Assembly (NCBI GenBank): GCA_025210965.1
Contig: JAOAQY010000162.1
Span: 1 to 40,797, forward strand
Source: Tissierellales bacterium
GTDB taxonomy: Bacteria; Bacillota; Clostridia; Tissierellales; JAOAQY01
Length of the DNA stretch: 40,797 bases
Direction of reading: 5' to 3'
Below the pieces are notes generated by a model. It searched no databases. It worked only from the letters and a program-made list of their open reading frames with translations, and was not told the origin of the DNA. Numbering within the stretch: position 1 is the first letter of the stretch; each line of letters starts with the position of its first letter. Both the position numbers and the translations under genes were made by a program. Positions 8,703-16,297 of this stretch are shown here, in pieces.

Positions 8703-9209
8703 ATGACAATTGATATCAAGGACTTTTTGGAGGCGCAGGAATTAGCGCGACCAATATCTGAATTAGTAGAAATAAATGAGTTGAAGATAGGTGGAAAGAT
8801 GCTGAAAATTGACCCAATTGAAGTATCAGGAGAACTTTATTTAGTAGATGAAGAGGTCTATTTGAACTTGGATTTTGAGTATACTTATACAGATGTATGT
8901 GATCGTTGCTTAGGAGAATTTGAGCAAAAAAATCATGCAAAGTGGTCTACTAGAGTACTGACCGAAGAATCGGAAGAGACAGGTGATGAGCTAGAGCAAT
9001 TCATACTGCTTGCGGATGATTTTTTACTTGATTTGGAAACACAAGTCGAAGAAGCGATCGTTTTTTCCATGCCAATGAAGGCGATTTGTAAGTCGTCTTG
9101 TAAGGGGATTTGTCCGACTTGTGGTAAAAATCTAAATGAAGGACCTTGCTCTTGTGATAAAGAACAAGTGGATGAAAGATTTGCAAAATTGAAGGAACTA
9201 TTTGAATAA
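8703..9209 (+). CDS. DUF177 / YceD family protein, cysteine-rich
   Basis: A 168-residue acidic protein of the YceD/DUF177 family, which nearly always precedes rpmF and has been linked to large-subunit rRNA/ribosome biogenesis; its molecular action is not known. Visible features are an N-terminal [20 protein letters not shown] beta region, a CDRC pair, and a C-terminal cluster [12 protein letters not shown] followed by CSC, suggesting a bound metal. The AGGAG at 8690-8694 is correctly spaced for the ATG at 8703; a GTG at 8694 overlaps the site and is rejected. The stop TAA overlaps the rpmF ribosome site, so the two genes are translationally close. Confidence 0.9.
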   Translation: MTIDIKDFLEAQELARPISELVEINELKIGGKMLKIDPIEVSGELYLVDEEVYLNLDFEYTYTDVCDRCLGEFEQKNHAKWSTRVLTEESEETGDELEQFILLADDFLLDLETQVEEAIVFSMPMKAICKSSCKGICPTCGKNLNEGPCSCDKEQVDERFAKLKELFE

Positions 9210-9222
9210 GGAGGTGTTTTGG

Positions 9223-9402
9223 ATGGCAGTACCAAAGCGTAAAACTTCTAAAGCTAGAAGAGATAAGAGAAGATCAGCTAACTCTAAATTGAGCATGCCT
9301 AACGTAGTAGAGTGCCCACAATGTCATGAAATGAAATTGGCGCACAGAGTATGCGGAGAATGTGGTTACTACGGCGAAAAAGAAGTTGTAAAAGTTGACT
9401 AG
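9223..9402 (+). CDS. rpmF: 50S ribosomal protein L32
   Basis: A 59-residue basic protein starting [18 protein letters not shown], the standard L32 N-terminus. A zinc ribbon of CPQC and CGEC pairs in the C-terminal half marks the C+ form. The ATG at 9223 follows AAGGAGGTG (9208-9216); an in-frame ATG at 9202 lies upstream of that site and is not used. A hairpin terminator follows immediately. Confidence 0.97.
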   Translation: MAVPKRKTSKARRDKRRSANSKLSMPNVVECPQCHEMKLAHRVCGECGYYGEKEVVKVD

Positions 9403-9411
9403 TAATAGATG

Positions 9412-9446
9412 AAAGATAGTAATGAAAATTACTATCTTTTATTTTA
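9412..9446 (+). terminator. Intrinsic terminator after rpmF
   Basis: Perfect 11-bp stem AAAGATAGTAA/TTACTATCTTT (9412-9422, 9429-9439), 6-base loop TGAAAA, then TATTTTAT. Confidence 0.85.
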
Positions 9447-9483
9447 TATTAAAAATATTATGGTAATAAAAATCAATTTATAT

Positions 9484-9513
9484 TTGCAGTCTTAGGGTTC
9501 CTGCTGATATAAT
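9484..9513 (+). promoter_or_regulatory. Putative sigma-A promoter (extended -10) of the plsX operon
   Basis: TTGCAG (9484-9489), 18-base spacer, TATAAT (9508-9513) preceded by TGA, an extended -10. Predicted start near 9520, about 46 bases before plsX. No FapR-type operator (TTAGTACC inverted repeat) is seen around it. Confidence 0.6.
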
Positions 9514-9565
9514 GAAATGAAGGTGTTTTTTACCATCAAAGATATAAAAGACCGAGGTGAATAGA

Positions 9566-10573
9566 ATGAAAATAGCGGTTGATGTTATGGGTGGAGATCA
9601 CGGGGTCTCAATAAACGTGAAGGCATGTGTAGATGCTATAAAGGAATACAATGTTACATTAGTATTAGTTGGAAGAGAAGAAGAAATTCGTGAGGAATTG
9701 AAAAATTATACTTATGAAGAAAAATATATAGAGATTGTTCATGCGCCAGATGTTATTTCAAATGATGAAAAGGCAGGAATGTCTATAAGAAAAAAGAAAG
9801 ATTCTTCGATGGTTAAAGCTCTTTATCTTGTTAAGAATGGAGAAGCAGATGCTGTAATTTCTTCTGGAAGTACAGGAGCATTACTAAGTGGAGCAACTAT
9901 AATTGTAGGAAGAATAAAAGGTATAAAGAGGCCGGCTTTAGCTCCAGTTATACCAACTCAAAAAAAAGGAGCTGTACTAATAGATGCTGGAGCAAATGTA
10001 GATTCTAAACCAATATATTTGCAGCAATTTGCAATTATGGGTTCTATTTATGCTGATAAGGTTCTAAACTATTCAAATCCAAAAGTTGGAATTGCAAATA
10101 TAGGAGAAGAGCCTGGAAAAGGAAATGCTTTAGTTAAAGAAGCATACGGATTAGTAGAGAATGCACCAGTTAATTTTAGTGGTAATTTGGAGATGAGAGA
10201 TGTATTTGATGGGGACGTTGATGTAATAGTTTGCGATGGCTTTGTTGGAAATACTATTTTAAAGGTTGGAGAAGGTTTAGCGAAAACAATCTTTAAAATA
10301 TTGAAACATGAAATATATTCTTCAAGCAAGGCAAAATTAGGTGCGCTTCTTTTAAAAAGCAATTTGAAAAATATGAAAGCTCAATTGGATTACACAGAGT
10401 ATGGTGGAGCACCATTTTTGGGAGTTAATGGATGTGTTATAAAGGCACACGGGAGTTCAGATTCTAATGCAATAAAAAACGCTATTAGACAGGCTAAACA
10501 ATATTTAGATAATAATGTGACAGAAGCAATTAGTAATCAAATAAAAGCTATGGAGCAAAAGGAGGAAGTTTAG
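9566..10573 (+). CDS. plsX: Phosphate acyltransferase PlsX
   Basis: A 335-residue enzyme that converts acyl-ACP and phosphate to acyl-phosphate, the donor for PlsY in phosphatidic acid synthesis. It starts MKIAVDVMGGDHG and contains SSGSTGALLSGAT and ADAVISSG blocks, DGFVGNTILK and a C-terminal YGGAPFLGVNG, all typical. A GTG at 9557 is in frame, but GAGGTG at 9555-9559 is spaced for the ATG at 9566. Its stop is three bases before acpP, with the acpP ribosome site inside plsX. The fapR repressor gene that often precedes plsX in Firmicutes is absent here. Confidence 0.97.
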   Translation: MKIAVDVMGGDHGVSINVKACVDAIKEYNVTLVLVGREEEIREELKNYTYEEKYIEIVHAPDVISNDEKAGMSIRKKKDSSMVKALYLVKNGEADAVISSGSTGALLSGATIIVGRIKGIKRPALAPVIPTQKKGAVLIDAGANVDSKPIYLQQFAIMGSIYADKVLNYSNPKVGIANIGEEPGKGNALVKEAYGLVENAPVNFSGNLEMRDVFDGDVDVIVCDGFVGNTILKVGEGLAKTIFKILKHEIYSSSKAKLGALLLKSNLKNMKAQLDYTEYGGAPFLGVNGCVIKAHGSSDSNAIKNAIRQAKQYLDNNVTEAISNQIKAMEQKEEV

Positions 10574-10575
10574 AT

Positions 10576-10800
10576 ATGGAACAAAAAATTATAGAAATAG
10601 TTGCGGATCAATTTGATAAAGAGTTTGAAGAATTAAGTCTAACAACTGATTTTAGAAAAGATTTGGATGCGGATTCTTTAGATGTAGTTCAAATCATAAT
10701 GGAGATTGAAACAGAATTTGAAGTAGAAGTTGAGGAAACTCAAGTAGAGAAATTGACGGATATAAAGAGTGTAGTAGAATATATTAAAACATTGAAATAA
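10576..10800 (+). CDS. acpP: Acyl carrier protein
   Basis: A 74-residue strongly acidic protein with the DADSLDVV motif; Ser34 is the phosphopantetheine attachment site. ACP carries growing acyl chains in fatty acid synthesis and donates them to PlsX, encoded just upstream. Phosphopantetheine comes from the CoA route that includes coaD in this window. It is preceded by GGAGGAAG at the end of plsX. No fabD/G/F/K genes are between it and rnc, unlike several other Clostridia. Confidence 0.96.
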   Translation: MEQKIIEIVADQFDKEFEELSLTTDFRKDLDADSLDVVQIIMEIETEFEVEVEETQVEKLTDIKSVVEYIKTLK

Positions 10801-10805
10801 AAATG

Positions 10806-10854
10806 GATGATATTGTAGATGCTTTAAAAAGATTGAAGCATTTACAATATCATC
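10806..10854 (+). promoter_or_regulatory. 19-bp hairpin in the rnc leader (candidate RNase III site)
   Basis: Arms 10806-10824 and 10836-10854 pair over 19 positions with a single G-U wobble and an 11-base loop. There is no U tract after it, so it does not look like a terminator. It ends about 7 bases before the rnc ribosome site. Long double-stranded stems in rnc leaders are known targets of RNase III in E. coli; the same role here is inferred. Confidence 0.6.
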
Positions 10855-10872
10855 GATCTTGGAGGTGTACAC

Positions 10873-11595
10873 ATGTACCAATTGTCAGAAGAAAGATTAG
10901 AGCATTTAAAAGGATTAGAAAACAAGATCATGTATTGCTTTAATGAAAAAAGTGTTTTAAACACAGCATTTATGCATAGCTCATATGTTAATGAACAAAA
11001 GGATACAAAAATACAATCTAATGAGAGATTAGAATTTTTAGGAGATTCTGTACTAAGTCTTGTTATAAGTGATTATTTATTTAATAAATTTCACGATTTG
11101 CCTGAGGGAGAATTAACTAAATTGAGGGCTATTATAGTTTGTGAAGCATCGCTAGCATCGGTATCTAGGAGAATTAATTTAGGGGAATATTTGCTTTTAG
11201 GTAAAGGTGAAGAGTTTACTGGAGGTAGAGAAAGAACATCGATACTGGCTGATTTATTTGAAGCCTTACTTGCTGCGATTTATAGTGATGGTGGATTTCA
11301 AAATGCTAAAGAGTTTGCACTTGCGAACTTGACCTATGTAATAAATGATGCTTTAGAAGGAAAACTTTTTTGGGACTATAAAACACATTTACAAGAAGAA
11401 CTTCAAAAAAATAGTATAGCTGAAATAGGATACAAGGTAGTTTCTTCAAAAGGACCAGATCACAATAAAACATTCGTAGTTGAAGTTTCAAATTTAGGCA
11501 AATTGTTAGGCGTAGGACAAGGTAAGAGCAAAAAAGATGCAGAGCAAGAAGCAGCTAAAAATGCACTTGTGGAGTTAGATAATAAAAATGAGTAA
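10873..11595 (+). CDS. rnc: Ribonuclease III
   Basis: A 240-residue double-strand-specific endoribonuclease that matures rRNA precursors and some mRNAs. The catalytic domain has the signature NERLEFLGDSVLSLVI with Glu54 and Asp58, and DLFEALLAAIYSDGG with Asp127 and Glu130, the four metal-binding residues. The C-terminal dsRNA-binding domain (about 167-238) ends GKSKKDAEQEAAKNAL. The ATG at 10873 follows GGAGGTG (10861-10867). It overlaps the next gene by 8 bases. The rnc-smc-ftsY order is conserved in Firmicutes. Confidence 0.98.
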   Translation: MYQLSEERLEHLKGLENKIMYCFNEKSVLNTAFMHSSYVNEQKDTKIQSNERLEFLGDSVLSLVISDYLFNKFHDLPEGELTKLRAIIVCEASLASVSRRINLGEYLLLGKGEEFTGGRERTSILADLFEALLAAIYSDGGFQNAKEFALANLTYVINDALEGKLFWDYKTHLQEELQKNSIAEIGYKVVSSKGPDHNKTFVVEVSNLGKLLGVGQGKSKKDAEQEAAKNALVELDNKNE

Positions 11596-12724
11596 AAAGA
11601 CGAAGATAATACCTATTTTTGTGCCACATCTGGGCTGTCCGAATGACTGTATATTTTGTAATCAGAAGAAGATAACGAATGTTAGTACTAGTATGACACC
11701 AGAAAAAGCGAAGGATATAATAGAAGAACATTTAGAAACATTAGATTCGAATAAGTATTCTATAGAAATTTCATTTTTCGGTGGAACTTTTACGGGAATT
11801 GATAAGGTAGATCAAAAGTTATTATTAAGGGTAGCTCTTGACTATAAAGAAAGTGGCAGAGTAGAAAAAATAAGATTATCAACTAGGCCTGATAGAGTAG
11901 ATAGTAGCATTATAGATTTACTTAAAGCTTACAAAGTTGATATTGTAGAGTTAGGGGTACAGTCCCTTGATGATGAAGTTTTAAAAGCATCTAATCGTGG
12001 GCATAATGCCCGTGATGTTATAGGTGCAGTGGAAAGATTAAAAATAGCAGGTTTTGAAGTAGGCATACAAATTATGCCAGGACTATACAAAACGAATTAT
12101 TTGAGTGATTTAAAAACACTCAATCAGGTGATTGATTTATCACCTGATTTTGTTCGTTTATATCCTACACTTGTTATAAAGGGAACTAGATTAAAAGAGC
12201 TGTATGAAAATGACGAGTATACTCCATTGTCTGTTGAAAAAGCTGTTGAATTTTGCAAAATAGCGTATATTTTATTTGAGTCAAGAGATATAAACATTAT
12301 CAGAATGGGTCTACAGCCAACCGACGGAATATCTTGGGGAAATGATGTGGTTGCAGGGCCATTTCATCCGGCATTTAGGAGCTTGGTATTATCATCTCTA
12401 TATGGGGATTATATAGAAAGTGTATTAGATGGAAACGAATATAAAAATGCTGAATTTAATGTTCCACAATCTTTGATATCATTTGTAGTTGGACAGAACA
12501 AAAGTAATGTAATTAGGTATAAAGAGTATATATGTGGATTTATGCGATTTGAGCCTAAAAGAAGTAATGAAGATTTTATAGAGTTAGTATTGGAAGATAT
12601 GTATGGTGAAGTACAACGAAAAATACTAGATTTATCTAAATATTGTAAAAAAGTAGCAGAAAAATACAGAACCTTAGAGGGTGGCGTAGTTGAATTTAAA
12701 AAGATTAGAACTAAAAGGATTTAA
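11588..12724 (+). CDS. Radical SAM protein, Elp3-like domain, between rnc and smc
   Basis: A 378-residue radical SAM enzyme. The 4Fe-4S cluster motif GCPNDCIFCNQ has Cys17, Cys21 and Cys24 (CX3CX2C), followed by FFGGTFTGI, STRPDRVD and VELGVQSLDDEVLKASNRGH, the SAM-binding and barrel blocks of the Elp3/MiaB-type fold. The C-terminal part contains DFVRLYPTLVIKGTRLKELY. It lacks the GNAT acetyltransferase domain of full Elp3, so a tRNA or other small-scale modification role is only a guess. It begins within the end of rnc (8-base overlap) and overlaps smc by 35 bases, so it is in the rnc-smc operon. Similar genes sit at this place in many Clostridia; the substrate is not known to me. Confidence 0.88.
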   Translation: MSKKTKIIPIFVPHLGCPNDCIFCNQKKITNVSTSMTPEKAKDIIEEHLETLDSNKYSIEISFFGGTFTGIDKVDQKLLLRVALDYKESGRVEKIRLSTRPDRVDSSIIDLLKAYKVDIVELGVQSLDDEVLKASNRGHNARDVIGAVERLKIAGFEVGIQIMPGLYKTNYLSDLKTLNQVIDLSPDFVRLYPTLVIKGTRLKELYENDEYTPLSVEKAVEFCKIAYILFESRDINIIRMGLQPTDGISWGNDVVAGPFHPAFRSLVLSSLYGDYIESVLDGNEYKNAEFNVPQSLISFVVGQNKSNVIRYKEYICGFMRFEPKRSNEDFIELVLEDMYGEVQRKILDLSKYCKKVAEKYRTLEGGVVEFKKIRTKRI

Positions 12725-15700
12725 ATCCTTTGCAGATAAAACTAAAATAGATTTTGAAACAGGAATAACGGGAATAGTGGGTCCAAATGGAAGTGGAAAG
12801 AGTAATATATCTGATGCTATTAAATGGGTATTAGGTGAGCAAAGTGCGAAATCACTTCGCGGTAGTAAGATGGAAGATATAATATTTAATGGAACAGATA
12901 AGAGAAAACCACTTAATTATTCTGAAATTACTATGATTTTGGACAATAGTGATGGAAAATTTCCTTTAGAATACCGAGAAGTTATGGTTACTAGGCGAGT
13001 GTTTAGGTCTGGTGATAGTGAGTATTATTTAAACAAAACTGCATGCAGGCTTAAGGACATAAAAGAATTGTTTATGGATACCGGAATAGGTACAGATGGT
13101 TATTCTATAATTGGACAGGGCAAAATTGATGAAATACTAAGTACAAAACCTGAAGATCGAAGAAAATTGTTTGAAGAGGCTGCAGGTATAGTAAAGTACA
13201 AGAGTAGAAAAACCAATGCAGAGCGAAAATTAAATAGAACTGATGAGAATCTTTTGAGAGCTAGAGACATTATTTTTGAATTGGAAAAACAAGTAGAACC
13301 ATTAGAAAAACAATCAATCAAAGCTGAAAAATATATCAAATATAAGGAACAGTTGAGAGATAAAGAATTATCACATTATAAGAAAAACTATATCAAAATA
13401 GAAAAAAATAAAGAAGAGATATTTGATAAATTAAACGATATAGAAAATATACGTAGAGAACTTCAAGAAAGAGAAAAAGAAAAGCATGAAATTTATGCAA
13501 ATGATGATTTAGAAAAACAACAATTAGAGGTCGTTATAGAAGGCCTAAATGATCAAATAGCAGAAACAAAAGAGCAACTTCAAAAAAAAGAAGGTTTGAT
13601 AGAGCTTATAAATGAGAAAATTGCAGTAGCCAATAGAGATTTGCAAAGATATAAAATTGAAAATGAAGATAGTGAAAAAAATAGTGAGGCAGATAAAGCA
13701 GATATATCCAACCTTGAAGTACAAATAGATTCATTTGAAGATGAGAAGAAACTATGTTATGAGGATATTTTAAGTAAAGAAGAGAAGCTAAAAGAAATAA
13801 AGGAAGATTTGGATTCAAAAACTACTCAAAAAAATGAAATGAGTACCCAGTATGTTAAATTTTTAAATGATTTAACGGCTATAGAAACTAGAGAAACTTC
13901 ATATAGAAATTTTGAAGCTAATATACAATCGAGAATAGATGATTTAGAGAATAAGATGAAATCTGAAAAAGAGAATCAAAAACAATTAAGTGATGATTTC
14001 GATAAGATAGATGATGAATTCTCCATAGAAAAAAAGAACTTAGATGAAGTAGAAGAAAAGAGAGAACAAATAGTTTTTTCTAAAAACAAACTTGAGAATG
14101 AATTAATTAAAAAAAGTGATTCAATAAGAGAAACAGAACGAAAATTTGATTCGCTTAAGTCGAAATACAAAATACTTAATGAAATGAAAAATAGGCATGA
14201 AGGGTACTTTTTGAGTGTAAAAAAGACACTGGATTATTTAGATAATAATGAAAATTTAAAAGTAGGTTTTGAAGGTGTCGTTGCAGACCTTATTCAAGTG
14301 CCAGAAAAATATGAGACAGCAATAGAAATGTCTATCGGTGGTGCTCTCCAAAACTTAGTTACAGAGACTGAGAAATCAGCTAAAAGTATATTGGCTGAAA
14401 TAAAAAAGAATAGACTTGGAAGAGTTACATTTATGCCACTTGATGCAATGAAAGGGAAAAAAGTTCAGTTAGAGGATAGACTTAAAAGAGCTAATGGATT
14501 TATGGGAATTGCCTCTGAATTAATTGATTATGATGATAAATACAAGAGTGTAATAGAATATATACTGGGACGAGTTATCGTTTTTGAAAAAATAGACGAT
14601 GCTCTAAATTTTGCAAAACAAACTGGTTATAAGTTCAAACTAGTTACGCTTGAGGGAGATATTTTAAACCCTGGAGGGTCTATTACTGGTGGTAGTATAA
14701 ATAACAAAAAACAAGCGGGTTTGCTTGGAAGAAATAGAGAACTTGATTTATTAAAAATTGACATAAAAAAAGCTAGAGACAGGTATGATTTACTAAGAGA
14801 TGAATATCATTTGGCTGTAGAGCAACTTGAAGAACAGAAAATTATAGTTGATGATTTAAGTAAGTTAAAAAATGAAAAAGTACTTTTATTGCAGAAACTC
14901 GAAAATCATAAGAAACATATAGATGAGAAGTTAAAAGATCAGATTAACCGGATAAATCAGTTTTCAAGTGAACTCGGTGGAATTCATGATGAAAAAGATA
15001 ATTCTTTGAGACAATTAGAATCTATGAAAAATGAGGCTGAAAGAATAAGAGTTCAAAAAGAAAAGATTGAAGAATCAATGACAGCTTTAGACATTCACAT
15101 AGGCGAACTTTTAAAAAGTGAAAATTTATTGGAGCACGAAATTAGTGAGCTGAAGATTAGGGTAGCTTCATGTGCTGAAAAGGTAACTAGTAGAAAAAAT
15201 GAATTAAATCAAATATACAGTAGAATAGAAAAGAGTAAATTACAAGAATTAGAGCGAGCAAAATTGATTCAAAAATGCGGGAACAATAGAAGTGAAAATG
15301 AGGAATTGCTAACAAAAATAAAATCTGAAAAAGAAGATCAAAGAAATAATTTAGATGCTCAAAATCAAAAGATAGTTGATGTAAAGAATATAAAAGATGA
15401 TTTGAAAGATAAGTTAGCATTTATTGAAAAAGAAATTGAAAATATAAAATCAGAGTTAGAAAACAATCAGAACAAGAGACATAAGCTGCAAATAGAGCTT
15501 GAAAAGAAAGATTTAAAATTAAATGCTATGGAAGATAAGCTTTTTGAGGATTATGAAATCAGAATTGAAGATTTGAAAAAAATTGAACTGGAAGAATTTG
15601 ATGATTTAAAATTAGATGATGAAGTGAAAAAACTCAAAAATAAAATAAAAGCATTAGGAAGCATAAACTTAGAATCGATAGAGAAGTATAAAGAAGTGAA

Positions 15701-16274
15701 GGAAAGGTATGATTTCCTCAAAGAGCAGGAACATGATTTGATAGAGGCAAAAAATTCACTTGAACAGGTTATTGAAGAAATGGAAGTTCAGATGAGAATT
15801 CAGTTTAAAGATAATCTAGAGGTTATACGAAAGAATTTTTCTGAGATTTTTTTACAATTATTTGGAGGAGGAAAAGCAGATATTGTAATTTCTGAGGAAG
15901 AAGACATATTGCTAAGTGGCATAGATATAATAGCACAGCCTCCAGGAAAGAAACTTCAAAGTATATTGTTGCTTTCAGGAGGAGAAAAAGCATTGACTGC
16001 AATAGCTTTGTTATTTGCTATATTGAAAATGAAGCCAAGTCCATTTTGTATACTTGACGAGATTGAGGCGGCATTAGATGATGCAAATGTATGTAGGTTT
16101 GCAGATTATTTGAATCATTATGCGGATCAAACACAATTTATAGTAATAACACATAGGAAGGGAACTATGGAAGCTGTTGATTCTTTATATGGTGTTACAA
16201 TGGAAGAGAAAGGTGTAAGTAAAATAGTTTCTGTGAAATTGACAGAGGAGTCTATAAATCATTTTATACAATAA
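12690..16274 (+). CDS. smc: Chromosome segregation protein SMC
   Basis: A 1194-residue condensin ATPase that organises and segregates chromosomes with ScpA/ScpB (not in the window). Walker A GPNGSGKSN is at residues 31-39, two long coiled-coil arms rich in K/E flank a hinge around residues 520-650 with a GGSITGGSINN element, the ABC signature SGGEK is at 1096-1100 and Walker B ILDEIEAALDD around 1121-1131 with Glu1124. The start is a TTG at 12690: it gives the family N-terminus MNLKRLELKGFKSFADKT and follows a GAGGGTGG site (12677-12684). No ATG or GTG would keep that N-terminus. Length is normal. Confidence 0.97.
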   Translation: MNLKRLELKGFKSFADKTKIDFETGITGIVGPNGSGKSNISDAIKWVLGEQSAKSLRGSKMEDIIFNGTDKRKPLNYSEITMILDNSDGKFPLEYREVMVTRRVFRSGDSEYYLNKTACRLKDIKELFMDTGIGTDGYSIIGQGKIDEILSTKPEDRRKLFEEAAGIVKYKSRKTNAERKLNRTDENLLRARDIIFELEKQVEPLEKQSIKAEKYIKYKEQLRDKELSHYKKNYIKIEKNKEEIFDKLNDIENIRRELQEREKEKHEIYANDDLEKQQLEVVIEGLNDQIAETKEQLQKKEGLIELINEKIAVANRDLQRYKIENEDSEKNSEADKADISNLEVQIDSFEDEKKLCYEDILSKEEKLKEIKEDLDSKTTQKNEMSTQYVKFLNDLTAIETRETSYRNFEANIQSRIDDLENKMKSEKENQKQLSDDFDKIDDEFSIEKKNLDEVEEKREQIVFSKNKLENELIKKSDSIRETERKFDSLKSKYKILNEMKNRHEGYFLSVKKTLDYLDNNENLKVGFEGVVADLIQVPEKYETAIEMSIGGALQNLVTETEKSAKSILAEIKKNRLGRVTFMPLDAMKGKKVQLEDRLKRANGFMGIASELIDYDDKYKSVIEYILGRVIVFEKIDDALNFAKQTGYKFKLVTLEGDILNPGGSITGGSINNKKQAGLLGRNRELDLLKIDIKKARDRYDLLRDEYHLAVEQLEEQKIIVDDLSKLKNEKVLLLQKLENHKKHIDEKLKDQINRINQFSSELGGIHDEKDNSLRQLESMKNEAERIRVQKEKIEESMTALDIHIGELLKSENLLEHEISELKIRVASCAEKVTSRKNELNQIYSRIEKSKLQELERAKLIQKCGNNRSENEELLTKIKSEKEDQRNNLDAQNQKIVDVKNIKDDLKDKLAFIEKEIENIKSELENNQNKRHKLQIELEKKDLKLNAMEDKLFEDYEIRIEDLKKIELEEFDDLKLDDEVKKLKNKIKALGSINLESIEKYKEVKERYDFLKEQEHDLIEAKNSLEQVIEEMEVQMRIQFKDNLEVIRKNFSEIFLQLFGGGKADIVISEEEDILLSGIDIIAQPPGKKLQSILLLSGGEKALTAIALLFAILKMKPSPFCILDEIEAALDDANVCRFADYLNHYADQTQFIVITHRKGTMEAVDSLYGVTMEEKGVSKIVSVKLTEESINHFIQ

Positions 16275-16297
16275 TTAAAATAGGAGGAGAAAACTAA

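Noticed and set aside
9484..9560. FapR operator in front of plsX
   Set aside because: No TTAGTACC inverted repeat is present; the short GGT/ACC pairing at 9532-9544 is too weak.
10801..10872. acpP terminator
   Set aside because: The 19-bp hairpin is not followed by a T run and lies against the rnc ribosome site, so it does not look like an intrinsic terminator.
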